DNA of 64,000 nucleotides. Origin: Umezawaea sp036375055. GTDB taxonomy: Bacteria > Actinomycetota > Actinomycetes > Mycobacteriales > Pseudonocardiaceae. The stretch spans positions 124,001 to 188,000 of the forward strand of contig NZ_DASUSQ010000046.1 in NCBI RefSeq assembly GCF_036375055.1, written 5' to 3'. Positions 41,676-50,831 of the stretch are shown one piece after another. Position 1 is the first letter of the stretch. Each line of letters begins with the position of its first letter. The notes beneath the pieces are model-generated. The model made no database searches, was not told the origin of the DNA, and was given only the letters and a program-made list of their open reading frames with translations. A program made the position numbers and the translations under genes.

Positions 41676-44312
41676 TCAGCGGTCGCGCAGTCGGGCGCGG
41701 ACGGTGTCGGCTTCCGCGACGCCCAGCCGCTCGTAGAGGGACAGCGCCTGCCGCCACCGCTCGCGGGCCTGGTCGTGGTCACCGAGGACGTGGTGGGCGT
41801 GGGCGAGGCCGTCGCAGGCGCGGGCCTGCTCCTGCTGGTGGCCGATCTCGCCCGCGCACGCGCACGCCTCGGCGTGCGCGGTCAGCGCCGCACGGGGAGA
41901 GCCCGTGGCGAGGGCCGTCTCGCCGAGCCCGTTGAGCGCTGCGGCCTGCCCACCGGGGTCGCCGAGGTCGCGGTAGAGGGCCAGGGCCAGCTCGTGGTGT
42001 TCGACGGCGAGGTCGAACCGCCCCGCCGTCCGGTGCAGGTCGCCCAGGTTGTCGAGCGCGCGGGCCTCGTCGTCCCGATCACCGATCCGCCGGGACAGCT
42101 CCAGTGCTCGGCGGTGGTGGTCGTGGGCCTGGTGGAGGCGGCCGGTGAGCCGTTCGACGACGCCCAGGTGGTCGTGCGCCGACGCCTGGCCTTCGAGCGC
42201 CCGCACGTCGGTGAACAGGTCCAGGGCCCGCCGGTGGTGCTCGGCCGCCTCGGAGTACCGCCCGAGGAGCCGGGCGAGGGTGCCGAGGTGGTTCAGCGCG
42301 CGGGCCTTGTCCTCCAGCGCGCCGAGGGCGTCGAACACGACCAGCGCGCGCCGGTGGTGGTCGGCGGCCTCCGCGTAGCGCCCGGTCAGCTGGTGGACGA
42401 CGCCGAGGTTGCCCAGGCCGCTGGCCTCGCCGGGTCGGTCGCCCGCCCTCCTGCTCACCTCGACGGCCTGCTCCAGGTGGTCGATGGCGCGGTCGTAGTG
42501 GCCGGTGAACTGGTTGGCCATCGCGAGGTAGCGCAGCGCGCGGGCGACGGGCAGGGGCCCGGCGAGCCCGTCTGGCAGGGCCAGGGCGTCCCGCACGTGG
42601 TCGATCGCCAGGTCGTACCGCCCGGTGCGCACGTCGATCTCGCCGAGGTCCAGCAGCGCGCGGGCCTCGGCGGCGGTGTCGCCCCGCCGTCCGGCTCGGG
42701 CGATGACGTGCTCGTGCAGCAGCCGCGCGTCGGTGTAGCCGCCGGTGACGGCCAGGTGCCGGTGCAGGACCGCGGCGAGCAGCGCGCCGTCCTGGTCCGG
42801 CTGGGTGGCGACGGCGAGGAGATCGGTCCGCTCGACGTCCAGCCAGGCGCGGGCGGCGGCCGGGTCGGCGAGCGGCGCGGGCGGCACCCGCTGGTCGGGG
42901 ATGCGCGGTCGGCGGTCCCGCTCGTGCGGGTAGAGCAGGTCCACGGCGAGGCCGGTGGTGTGCAGGTAGTGCCCGACCAGACGGGTCAGAGCGGCGCGGC
43001 GGGCTCCGGCGGGGTCCTCGTCGTGCGCGCGGCTGGTGGCGTAGGTGCGGATGAGGTCGTGGAAGCGGTAGCGGCCGGGCACGGGCTGCTGGAGGAGGTG
43101 GGCGGCGGCGAGCTGGTCCAGTTCGCCGCGCGCCTGGTCGGGGTCGGTGCCGGTGAGCGCCGCGACGGCGGGCGGGGTGAGGTCGGAGCCGGGGTGCAGG
43201 GCGAGGAGCCGGAACGTCCGCCGCGGCGCGGCGGGGAGGTCGCGGTAGGACAGGCTGATCGCCACCTCGACGCCGGTGTCCAGGCGCAGGCCGCGCCGGT
43301 GGTGCAGGAGCCTGTCGAGGTGGTCGGACAGCGCCCAGTCCGGGTTCGCCCGCATCCGCCCGGTGAGCAGGTCCAACGCCAGCGGCAGGTGGCCGAGCAG
43401 TCCGGCGATCTCGGCGGCGGTGCCGAGGTCGGCGTCGACGGCGTCGCCCGAGGCGCGGCGCAGCAGTTCGACCGCCTCGTCGGCGGCCAGCACGTCCAGG
43501 GTCAGCGAACGCACCGAGGGCAGGTCCGGCAGCCTGCGGCGGCTCGTGATCAGGGCGAAGGAGCCGGAGGTGCCGGGCAGCAGGGGGGCCACCTGCTCGG
43601 CGGAGGCGGCGTTGTCCAGCAGCAGCAGCGCGGTGCGGCCCGCCAGCAGTTCGCGGAACCTGTCCGCCCGGCCCGCCAGGCCGAGGTGCTGGACGCGGTC
43701 GCCGGGCACGCCGAGCTTGCGCAGGAAGCCCTCCAGCACGGCGCTCGGGTCGGCGGGCGGCCGGTCGGGGTCGTAGCCGCGCAGGTCGACGGCGAGCCGC
43801 ACGTCGTCGAACCGCCCGTCGGCCATCAGCCGGTGGCCCGCGTGGACGGCCAGCCTCGTCTTGCCGACCCCCGGCATCCCGGCGATGACCCACCCGAGGG
43901 CGGCGTCCGGCGCGAGGACGCGGCGGAGGTCGTCCTGACGACCGGTGAACGCGGGCAGGTCGTCCGGCCAGGTCCCCGCGACGCCGACGATCGCGGCGGC
44001 GGCCGCCGTGCTCGCGACCAGCAGGCAGCCGTGCCGCCACTGCTCGGCCGCGTCGTCGTCGCCCAGCAGGAGCCGCGCGATGTCCACGACCAGTTCCACG
44101 TCCAACCGCGACCGACCGGGTTGGAAGCACCGGTAGACGGTGTTGAGCACGGGCCGTTCCGGCACACCGCGCGCCACCCGGTCGCGCGCCAGCTCGCGGT
44201 GGATGGCCCGGTAGGACATCCCGGACCACGCCTGGAGCAGTCGCAGCCGCTCGGTCAGGTGCTCGACCGTCGTCGCTCCGGCGGGTGACGGCGCCTCCCC
44301 GTTCGCGGCCAC
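41676..44312 (-). CDS. HTH-NB-ARC-TPR (STAND) transcriptional regulator
   Basis: A protein of about 878 residues. The N-terminal part (about 15-75) is an HTH-like segment (LTERLRLLQAWSGMSYRAIHREL ... RPVLNTVYRCF). The NB-ARC NTPase has Walker A GMPGVGKTRLA and Walker B TALLLLDNA, then the ARC/wHTH region (RYRFHDLIRTYA). From about 530 onward there are roughly nine tetratricopeptide repeats (LGNLGVVHQLTGRYAEAADHH and similar). GTG 44312 is chosen because GAGGGGGAG sits 5 nt upstream; an in-frame ATG at 44330 also exists. It lies directly upstream of the peptide/ThiF/M50 genes on the same strand and probably activates them. Confidence 0.88.
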   Translation of the reverse strand: MAANGEAPSPAGATTVEHLTERLRLLQAWSGMSYRAIHRELARDRVARGVPERPVLNTVYRCFQPGRSRLDVELVVDIARLLLGDDDAAEQWRHGCLLVASTAAAAAIVGVAGTWPDDLPAFTGRQDDLRRVLAPDAALGWVIAGMPGVGKTRLAVHAGHRLMADGRFDDVRLAVDLRGYDPDRPPADPSAVLEGFLRKLGVPGDRVQHLGLAGRADRFRELLAGRTALLLLDNAASAEQVAPLLPGTSGSFALITSRRRLPDLPSVRSLTLDVLAADEAVELLRRASGDAVDADLGTAAEIAGLLGHLPLALDLLTGRMRANPDWALSDHLDRLLHHRRGLRLDTGVEVAISLSYRDLPAAPRRTFRLLALHPGSDLTPPAVAALTGTDPDQARGELDQLAAAHLLQQPVPGRYRFHDLIRTYATSRAHDEDPAGARRAALTRLVGHYLHTTGLAVDLLYPHERDRRPRIPDQRVPPAPLADPAAARAWLDVERTDLLAVATQPDQDGALLAAVLHRHLAVTGGYTDARLLHEHVIARAGRRGDTAAEARALLDLGEIDVRTGRYDLAIDHVRDALALPDGLAGPLPVARALRYLAMANQFTGHYDRAIDHLEQAVEVSRRAGDRPGEASGLGNLGVVHQLTGRYAEAADHHRRALVVFDALGALEDKARALNHLGTLARLLGRYSEAAEHHRRALDLFTDVRALEGQASAHDHLGVVERLTGRLHQAHDHHRRALELSRRIGDRDDEARALDNLGDLHRTAGRFDLAVEHHELALALYRDLGDPGGQAAALNGLGETALATGSPRAALTAHAEACACAGEIGHQQEQARACDGLAHAHHVLGDHDQARERWRQALSLYERLGVAEADTVRARLRDR

Positions 44313-44506
44313 GGGCACTCCCCCTCGCATCGCCCACGCGTCCCCGACGTCCCCCGACGTCCCGTGGTGCTGCTCGTCAGGTGGAAACTACCGGCCGACG
44401 GGCCCGCGGTGTCCCGGTCCAGGCCCTCCGACCTGCCGAATCCACCGGCTGCACCAGGGCGATTGTCGCCGCCCCCGGCCACCCGCATACCGTGACCGGC
44501 GTGACC
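44313..44506. promoter_or_regulatory. Divergent promoter region between the STAND regulator and RNase J
   Basis: A 194-bp region between divergent starts. It must hold both promoters, but I see no confident -35/-10 pair or palindrome in it. Confidence 0.3.
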
Positions 44507-46183
44507 ATGGCTCGAACCTCCGCCCCTCCGCCGCCCCTCTCCCCGGACACCCTCCGCGTCGTCGCCCTGGGAGGACTCGGGGAGATCGGCCGGAACATGA
44601 CCGTGTTCGAGTACGACGGCAAGCTGCTCGTCGTCGACTGCGGGGTGCTGTTCCCCGAGGAGCACCAGCCCGGCGTGGACGTGATCCTGCCCGACTGGAG
44701 CCACTTCCGGGCCCGCCTGTCCGACGTGGTCGCGGTCGTGCTGACGCACGGCCACGAGGACCACATCGGCGCGGTCCCCTACCTGCTGCGCGAACGCCCC
44801 GACATCCCGGTCATCGGGTCCAGGCTGACCCTGAGCCTGCTGAAGGCCAAGCTCGTCGAACACCGCATCACCCCGGTGACCGTCGAGGTCACCGAGGGCA
44901 AGCTGCTCGCCCGCGGCCCGTTCGACCTGGAGTTCCTCGCGGTCAACCACTCCATCCCGGACAGCCTCGCCGTCGCCATCCGCACCTCCGCCGGCCTCGT
45001 CCTGCACACCGGCGACTTCAAGATGGACCAGTTCCCCCTCGACGGGCGCATGACCGACCTGCGCGGCTTCGCCCGCCTCGGCGAAGAGGGGGTCGACCTG
45101 TTCCTGGTCGACTCCACCAACGCCGACGTGCCCGGCTTCACCACCTCCGAACGCGAACTCGCGCCCGCCATCGAGGAGGTGTTCCGCACCACGCGTCGAC
45201 GGGTGATCGTCTCCAGCTTCGCCAGCCACGTCCACCGCATCCAGCAGGTCCTCGACGCCGCCCACGCCCACGGTCGCAAGGTCGCCTTCGTGGGCCGCTC
45301 GATGGTCCGCAACATGGGTGTGGCGACCGAGCTGGGCTACCTCAAGGTGCCCGACGGTCTGGTCGTCGACGTCAAGCGCATGGACAGGATGTCACCCGAG
45401 AAGGTGACCCTCGTCTGCACCGGCTCGCAGGGCGAGCCGATGGCGGCGCTGTCGCGCATGGCCGGTGGCGACCACTCGATCCAGGTCGAGGAGGGCGACA
45501 CCATCCTGCTGGCCAGCTCGCTCATCCCCGGCAACGAGAACGCGATCTACCGGGTCATCAACGGCCTGACCGACCGCGGCGCGAACGTCGTGCACAAGGG
45601 CAACGCCAAGGTGCACGTCTCCGGGCACGCCAGCGCGGGCGAACTGGTCTACTGCTACAACATCGTGCAGCCCGCCAACGTGCTGCCCGTGCACGGCGAA
45701 GCCCGCCACCTGCGGGCCAACGCCGAGCTGGCGGTCAAGACCGGCGTGCACCGCGACCGGGTGCCGATCGCCTCCAACGGCCACGTCATCGACCTGCACG
45801 AGGGCCGCGCCCGCATCACCGGCAAGGTCGAGATCCACAACGTCTACGTCGACGGGCAGACCGTGGGCGGCGTCACCGAGGAATCGCTGGCGCAGCGCCG
45901 CACCCTCGGTGAGGAGGGGGTGATCACCGTCGTCGCTCTCGTCGACCTCGACACCCGGCAGCTCGCCGAACCGCCGGACTTCATCGCCCACGGCTTCGAG
46001 CACGACGCCTCGACCTTCCGATCCGCGACCACCGCCATCGAGAAGGCGCTGGCCAACGCGGCCGGGCGGGACGCGACCGACATCCAGCGGCTCGAACAGG
46101 TCATCGCACGCGAGGTGCAGAACTGGGCGTACCGGACCCACCGCCGCCGACCCGTCGTCATCCCCGTGGTGGTCGAGGCGTGA
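44507..46183 (+). CDS. rnj: Ribonuclease J
   Basis: A 558-residue metallo-beta-lactamase/beta-CASP ribonuclease. Motifs are LGGLGEIGRNM at the N terminus, the zinc site THGHEDHIGAVPYL, LHTGDFKMD, the beta-CASP segments VSSFASHVHRIQQV, CTGSQGEP and VHVSGHAS, and HGEARHL, with the RNase J C-terminal domain at the end. The enzyme has 5'-3' exo- and endoribonuclease activity in RNA maturation and decay. ATG 44507 best fits family length; GTG codons at 44492 and 44501 are alternatives. No dapA gene lies next to it. Confidence 0.95.
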   Translation: MARTSAPPPPLSPDTLRVVALGGLGEIGRNMTVFEYDGKLLVVDCGVLFPEEHQPGVDVILPDWSHFRARLSDVVAVVLTHGHEDHIGAVPYLLRERPDIPVIGSRLTLSLLKAKLVEHRITPVTVEVTEGKLLARGPFDLEFLAVNHSIPDSLAVAIRTSAGLVLHTGDFKMDQFPLDGRMTDLRGFARLGEEGVDLFLVDSTNADVPGFTTSERELAPAIEEVFRTTRRRVIVSSFASHVHRIQQVLDAAHAHGRKVAFVGRSMVRNMGVATELGYLKVPDGLVVDVKRMDRMSPEKVTLVCTGSQGEPMAALSRMAGGDHSIQVEEGDTILLASSLIPGNENAIYRVINGLTDRGANVVHKGNAKVHVSGHASAGELVYCYNIVQPANVLPVHGEARHLRANAELAVKTGVHRDRVPIASNGHVIDLHEGRARITGKVEIHNVYVDGQTVGGVTEESLAQRRTLGEEGVITVVALVDLDTRQLAEPPDFIAHGFEHDASTFRSATTAIEKALANAAGRDATDIQRLEQVIAREVQNWAYRTHRRRPVVIPVVVEA

Positions 46184-46218
46184 CAGCAGGCTGATCGACG
46201 ACCCACCCCTCGTGGTGG

Positions 46219-46259
46219 CCACGGGTGAACGGCGGCCGGAGCCCGCCGTTCACCCGTGG
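46219..46259. terminator. Bidirectional terminator after RNase J
   Basis: A perfect 17-bp inverted repeat (46219-46235 and 46243-46259) with a 7-nt loop lies between the convergent RNase J and amidohydrolase genes. Confidence 0.85.
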
Positions 46260-46318
46260 TCGAGGGTCCCGACCCGACCACCGCGCGTTCCAACCCCGGC
46301 CAGGCGGGGTGGTCGCCG

Positions 46319-47170
46319 TCATCGATCCCCCAACCGGTAGACGCGGGTGGCCGTGCCGCCGAAGACCTGGTCGCGCTCGGCGGCGCTCAGGCCGTCGGTC
46401 ACCTGCCGGGCCGACTCGACCACCTCGGCGTAGGACGCGGCGAGCAGGCACACCGGCCAGTCGGTGCCGAACATCAACCGGGACGGCCCGAACTCCTCCA
46501 GCGCGACGTCGACCCAGGGCCGGAGGTCGTCCACCGTCCAGTGCGGCCCCGCCTCGGTCACCAACCCGGACACCTTCGCGGCCACGTTGCGCAGAGCGGC
46601 CAGCTCCGCCAGCCGGGCCGCCCACGGTTCGAGCACGAGGCCCGCGATGTCCGGTTTGGACAGGTGGTCCAGCACGAACACCAGGTCCGGCAACGCCTTC
46701 GCCACCGCCACGACCGCGGGCAACTGGTGCGGGCGGGTCAGCACGTCGTAGACGAGTCCGGCGTCGCGCACCGCCCGCAGTCCGGCGACCACGTCGGGAC
46801 GCGTCAGCCACTCCGGGTCGGGCTCGGGCTCCACCAGGTGCCGGACGCCCACCAGCTTGCCGCCACCGGGTCCGCGCCGCAGCCCGTCCAGCTGGTCGGC
46901 GACGTCGGGCGAGGTGAGGTCGACCCATCCCACGACCCCCGAGACCAGGTCGGACTCCCCGGCCAGCGCGAGGAACTCCACCGTCTCCCGGACGTCGGGC
47001 AGCACCTGGACCAGGACCGTGGCGTCGATGCCCGCGGCGCCGGTCGCCGCGCGCAGGTCGGCCTCGCCGAAGTCGCGGTGGAGGGGTTCCAGCCCCGCGA
47101 GCCACTCCTGCGGCCGGGCGGCGAGGTCCCACAGGTGGTGGTGCGCGTCGATCCGGCGCGCCGCGCTCAC
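46319..47170 (-). CDS. Amidohydrolase family TIM-barrel protein (sugar lactonase-like)
   Basis: A 283-residue amidohydrolase_2 protein. The metal motif RIDAHHHLWD is at the N terminus, AAKVSGL and LMFGTDWPVC supply the later barrel ligands, and the length fits the L-fucono-/L-rhamnono-lactonase-like group (COG3618). These hydrolyse sugar-acid lactones to aldonates. The GTG start overlaps the stop of a 22-residue frame upstream. With the GntR regulator and the enolase-superfamily dehydratase nearby it fits a deoxy- or aldonic-acid catabolic pathway; the exact sugar is unknown. Confidence 0.85.
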   Translation of the reverse strand: MSAARRIDAHHHLWDLAARPQEWLAGLEPLHRDFGEADLRAATGAAGIDATVLVQVLPDVRETVEFLALAGESDLVSGVVGWVDLTSPDVADQLDGLRRGPGGGKLVGVRHLVEPEPDPEWLTRPDVVAGLRAVRDAGLVYDVLTRPHQLPAVVAVAKALPDLVFVLDHLSKPDIAGLVLEPWAARLAELAALRNVAAKVSGLVTEAGPHWTVDDLRPWVDVALEEFGPSRLMFGTDWPVCLLAASYAEVVESARQVTDGLSAAERDQVFGGTATRVYRLGDR

Positions 47171-47235
47171 GCCTGTCCGATCCGCTGCCGCCGGACGCCC
47201 TGGCGGTCGATGCCCGGTCCGTCGAAGTCACCCAT
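47167..47235 (-). CDS. Very short frame (22 residues) coupled to the lactonase gene
   Basis: ATG 47235, with GGAG about 9 nt upstream, opens a 22-codon frame (MGDFDGPGIDRQG ... RIGQA) whose TGA overlaps the GTG start of the amidohydrolase (GTGA). It may be a leader peptide for translational coupling or the remnant of a lost enzyme gene. No family is recognised. Confidence 0.3.
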   Translation of the reverse strand: MGDFDGPGIDRQGVRRQRIGQA

Positions 47236-47387
47236 GCCAGATCGCTCCGTTCCTCGGCGTCGTCCACCGTGCCGGTGTCATCGGAACCCTCCGCGTCGAG
47301 CGGGTGCGCCGCGAAGAGCTGGTGCGGTGACCGCGATCCCACCGGGTCTCGCGCGGCTCCACCCGAACGGCGCGACACCCGACGGGG

Positions 47388-48176
47388 TCAGCGGTCACCG
47401 CACCAGCGCTCCAGGCGGCCCGGCTCCCCCGCCCCGCCCCGGCGCACGAGCCACGCCTCGGTGATGTGGGTCGACATCGCCTCGGCGGCGCCTGCCGGGT
47501 CGCGAGCCGCGATCCGCTCGTAGACGCGGCGGTGCCCCCTGTTGGACTCCGCGCAGAGGTCCGGGTCGGTCCTGCCCGTGTAGCGGGCCGTGTTGCCGAC
47601 CTGGCTCTCCAGCGCGCGCACCACGCCCCTGGCGATGCGGTTGCCGGACGTCCGCATGATCCTGTCGTGGAACGCCCGGTCCTGCTCGCGGTAGGCGAGC
47701 GGGTCGTCCACCAGCCGGTCCATCAGGTCCACGAGCGCGCGCAGCGCGTCGACGGTGTCCTGGTCCGCGGTGCGAGCCGCGACCCCGGCCATGTCCGATT
47801 CGAGCAGTCGACGGGTGACCACCACGTCGTCCAGGACGCCCAGGGTCTCGTCCTCGGCGACGACGGCCCCGAGCACGACCTCGTCGAGCGTGTTCCACAG
47901 CGCCCGCGGGGCGACCACGGTGCCCGCGCCCTGGCGCACCTGGACCATCCCCTTCGCCTGCACCACCTTCACCGCTTCGCGGACGACGGTCCTGCTCACC
48001 GAGAACGCCTCGCACAGCGCGGGCTCCGGCGGCAGCGACGTGCCGGAGGGGTGGTCGCCGCGCACGATGCGCGCCACGAGTTCGGCGGTGACCGCCGTGG
48101 CCAGGTTCGCGGGACGCCGCGCCCAGTTCGGGGCGACCGGTGGGCTCGCGATCGGGTCGAGGCCTGGCGCCGTCAT
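47388..48176 (-). CDS. GntR family regulator, FadR subfamily
   Basis: A 262-residue regulator. The N-terminal winged helix has LVARIVRGDHPSGTSLPPEPALCEAFSVSRTVVREAVKVVQAKGMV, the GntR signature. The C-terminal all-helical FCD domain (about 115-245: TRRLLESDMAGVAA ... REQDRAFHDRIMRTSGN ... HRRVYERIAARDPAGAAEAMSTHI) carries the metal-binding D-x3-H and later H residues. It is divergent from the dehydratase gene and probably represses both flanking operons through the palindrome at 48243-48257; the effector is likely a sugar acid. Confidence 0.92.
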   Translation of the reverse strand: MTAPGLDPIASPPVAPNWARRPANLATAVTAELVARIVRGDHPSGTSLPPEPALCEAFSVSRTVVREAVKVVQAKGMVQVRQGAGTVVAPRALWNTLDEVVLGAVVAEDETLGVLDDVVVTRRLLESDMAGVAARTADQDTVDALRALVDLMDRLVDDPLAYREQDRAFHDRIMRTSGNRIARGVVRALESQVGNTARYTGRTDPDLCAESNRGHRRVYERIAARDPAGAAEAMSTHITEAWLVRRGGAGEPGRLERWCGDR

Positions 48177-48242
48177 CGTTCCTCCGGTGTGCCCGAGCCG
48201 GTGCGTTCGGGCGTGGCGGCGAGTCTAGCCACCCCGACCCGT

Positions 48243-48257
48243 TGACGTAATACGTCA
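48243..48257. promoter_or_regulatory. Palindromic operator between the GntR and dehydratase genes
   Basis: TGACGTA-A-TACGTCA is a perfect 7-bp inverted repeat in an AT-rich patch of the divergent 191-bp region. A partial copy (TACGAATTACGTTCA) follows directly. It is a good candidate for the FadR-type GntR operator. Confidence 0.6.
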
Positions 48258-48367
48258 TACGAATTACGTTCACCGTAGTTCGTCGGGCCGTCTCCGGAGG
48301 TGAGCCGCACCGCGCTGGGCAACGTCGGCGTCACATCGCCGCGAGGGCAGCACTCCGAAGGGCTGAC

Positions 48368-49549
48368 ATGCGCATCACCGGGTACCGGCTCCTCACCACG
48401 GTCCAGGACTGGGGTCGACCGATCGGCGACGCCAACGGCGTGCACGCCGACGGCCGCGTCCGGGTGCCGATCGTCGTCGTCGAGACCGACGCCGGCCTCA
48501 CCGGCGTCGGTCTCGGACCGCACGTGGAGGTCGAGAGCGTCTTCGCCGCCATCGAGGGCGAGGACCCGCGCTGCGTGACCGCGCTCTACGACCGGATGCT
48601 GCGCCGGACGTTCAAGGCGGGCCACGCGGGCCCGGTGTTCGGCACCATCGGCGCGCTGGACACCGCGCTGTGGGACATCAAGGCCCAGGCGGCCGGAGAA
48701 CCGCTGTGGCGGCTGCTCGGCGGTCGCGACCGCCGGGTGCCCGCCTACGCCTCGGGCCTGGACATCGGGCTGGACGACGAGGAGTTCACCGCGGTCCACC
48801 TCGCCTACGCCGACCGGGGCCTGCGGGCGGCGAAGGTCAAGGGAGGCCTCGACGTCGACCGCGACCGCCACCGCCTCGCCCTGGTCCGCGACATCCTCAC
48901 CGAGGCGGCCCGAGGTACCCGGCCGAGCCTGATGCTCGACGCCAACGAGACCTGGACGCGCAAGCAGGCGGTCCGCCACGTCGCGGAGATCGAGCGGACG
49001 CTCGACCTGACCTGGATCGAGGAACCGGTGCGGCGCTGGGACGTGGAGGGCCACGCGGCCACCGGTCGCGGCATCCGCGCCTCGGTCGCCACCGGCGAGA
49101 ACCTCACCGGCCTCGAACAGCACCGCCCGCTCATCACGGCCGGAGCGGTCGACATCGTCCAGACGGCCGCGGTCTGGGGCGTCACCCACTTCCTCCGGGT
49201 CGCCACCCTCGCCCACGCCCACGACCTGCCCGTCAGCCCCGTCGGCAGCACCCCGGTCGGCCTGCTGCACGCCGCCACGTCGGTGCCCAACCACCTGGTC
49301 AGCGAACTCCAGGACATCGAGCCCGCGCTGGGCGTCTCGCTCGACCACCACGTCGAGGACGGGGCGTTCGTCCTCGGCGACCGTCCCGGCCTCGGCATCC
49401 GCGTCGACGAGGGGACGATCGCCGCGGCGGCCCACCTGCTCCCCCACCCGACGTCCGGCGGGGCGCACATCCGGCCCGAACGCGCGGGGCACCGCCTGCA
49501 CGCGGCCGACGTCGACCGGGAAGCCGCGGGCGCCGTCCTCGGCGCGTGA
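48368..49549 (+). CDS. Mandelate racemase/enolase superfamily sugar-acid dehydratase
   Basis: A 393-residue enolase-superfamily enzyme. An N-terminal capping domain is followed by the barrel with FGTIGALDTALWDIKAQAAGEPLWRLLGG, the KxK base in RAAKVKGG, and the metal ligands in LMLDANETW, TWIEEPV and ATGENL. This layout suits aldonate or uronate dehydratases (galactonate, fuconate, gluconate type). It probably dehydrates the sugar acid produced by the neighbouring lactonase. The exact substrate cannot be set. Confidence 0.87.
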   Translation: MRITGYRLLTTVQDWGRPIGDANGVHADGRVRVPIVVVETDAGLTGVGLGPHVEVESVFAAIEGEDPRCVTALYDRMLRRTFKAGHAGPVFGTIGALDTALWDIKAQAAGEPLWRLLGGRDRRVPAYASGLDIGLDDEEFTAVHLAYADRGLRAAKVKGGLDVDRDRHRLALVRDILTEAARGTRPSLMLDANETWTRKQAVRHVAEIERTLDLTWIEEPVRRWDVEGHAATGRGIRASVATGENLTGLEQHRPLITAGAVDIVQTAAVWGVTHFLRVATLAHAHDLPVSPVGSTPVGLLHAATSVPNHLVSELQDIEPALGVSLDHHVEDGAFVLGDRPGLGIRVDEGTIAAAAHLLPHPTSGGAHIRPERAGHRLHAADVDREAAGAVLGA

Positions 49550-49612
49550 CCCGGCCGGTCCAGGAGGACGAAGCAGGTCCTCGTCGTCCGGTGGCCGTGC
49601 GGGCGAGGACGG

Positions 49613-50593
49613 TCAGCCCCTCCCCACCCCGTCGACGCACGGATCGCCCGCCGCGCCGCTGAGGAGGTCGGCGACGGTGTGGGCGCGGACCCCGGTGAGC
49701 GGGTCGGTGGTGAACCGGCCGACGATGGCCCGGACGTGGTCCTGGGCGGGTGCGGCGAGGCCGTCGTAGACGGCGGCGAACAGGTCGCGGGCGGCGTGGC
49801 GCGGCCAGTCCGGCGGGAGCAGCTCCAGGGGCAGCCGCGGGTCGAGGATGGGCAGGCGGCGGTAGGTGTCCATGACCTCGGTGCGGGCGCGGACCGCCTC
49901 CACCCCGCTGATCGAGGTCCGGACGTCGGGCAGCAGCGTGCTCCACCGCTGGATGAACGCCTCGTACTGCCGGGCGATGGCCGTGGTGTCCCAGGCGTCC
50001 AGCGGATCGCGGCCGGTGGAGGCGCCGAGGTCGACGTGCCGGGCGCGGAAGACGGTCACCGCGCCGAAGGTGAGGTCGGCCAGTTGCGCCTCGGCCTTCG
50101 CGGTGAGGTCCTGGGGCGAGACCCACAGGCCGTCGTAGAGCGGCGCGCAGCCGAGCCAGCGCAACCGGCTGCGGAGTTCCCGCCGCCGCGCGACCTCGTC
50201 CTGGGGCAGGGAGAACGCGACCAGGGTCCACGTCCGGTCCCACGCGCCGGTGTCGGTGGCGGCGGAGACGATGGCGCGCCCGCCGACGGCCAGGTTGAGG
50301 GCCGCGGCCGAGGTGAGCCGGTAGGAGCTGTTGCGCCCGTGCTTGCTGCCCTCCAGCACACCGCGGCGGGACAGGCGGCTGATGGTGGTGCGGGCTCCGG
50401 CGTGGCTGACGCCCGCCTCGGCGAGCAGGGCGACGATGGCCGCGGACGGGATCCAGGCGCGGGTGTACAGCGTGAAGTCGGCCAGCAGGGTCACGGCCAG
50501 GCCCTGCGGCGAGTTGCCCGACTGCCGCCGCGGGAGCCGAACCGGTCCGGAGTCGTCCGGGAAGATCTCGTCGATGTCGTACGGGCTCGTCAC
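49613..50593 (-). CDS. PaaX family transcriptional regulator
   Basis: A 326-residue PaaX-like protein. The N-terminal winged helix is LLADFTLYTRAWIPSAAIVALLAEAGVSHAGARTTISRLSRRGVLEGSKHGRNSSYRLT, and the C-terminal domain has DRTWTLVAFSLPQ, RSRLRWLGCAPLYDGLWVSP and YEAFIQRW. PaaX proteins repress phenylacetate or related catabolic genes with a CoA-thioester effector. No paa genes lie nearby, so its target is unknown. GTG start at 50593. Confidence 0.85.
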   Translation of the reverse strand: MTSPYDIDEIFPDDSGPVRLPRRQSGNSPQGLAVTLLADFTLYTRAWIPSAAIVALLAEAGVSHAGARTTISRLSRRGVLEGSKHGRNSSYRLTSAAALNLAVGGRAIVSAATDTGAWDRTWTLVAFSLPQDEVARRRELRSRLRWLGCAPLYDGLWVSPQDLTAKAEAQLADLTFGAVTVFRARHVDLGASTGRDPLDAWDTTAIARQYEAFIQRWSTLLPDVRTSISGVEAVRARTEVMDTYRRLPILDPRLPLELLPPDWPRHAARDLFAAVYDGLAAPAQDHVRAIVGRFTTDPLTGVRAHTVADLLSGAAGDPCVDGVGRG

Positions 50594-50831
50594 GGCGGCT
50601 CCGGCACGGGTCGCGGGCGGGTGCCACGACTGTAATCGGCTCCGAGTGGAGCACGCGCCCGTCGAAATGGTTGATTGACAGTCTTTCGGCCGGCAGGCAG
50701 GCTAAGTGTCACACGATGGTCTTCGACTCGACCAGCCGGAGTTCGTGCCTGCCGGGGCACCCCACCCGTGGACCTCCCGTTCGGCCGCACTGGGTTCCCA
50801 GGCGGACGTGCGCGGAACGAAGGACAAGCAC
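50594..50831 (+). promoter_or_regulatory. Divergent promoter region between paaX-like and esterase genes
   Basis: This 238-bp gene-free region has a consensus TTGACA at 50675-50680 pointing to the esterase gene, with a weak TA-containing -10 around 50702. No copy of the LacI-type operator found at 53.5 kb was seen here. Confidence 0.35.

Noticed and set aside
41483..41782. 99-residue version of the peptide gene starting inside the regulator
   Set aside because: The long form overlaps the regulator coding sequence and has a random-looking N-terminal part; the strong ribosome binding site belongs to the ATG at 41539.
49556..49612. Possible terminator between dehydratase and PaaX-like genes
   Set aside because: Only short interrupted GGACGA/TCGTCC arms; too weak to call.
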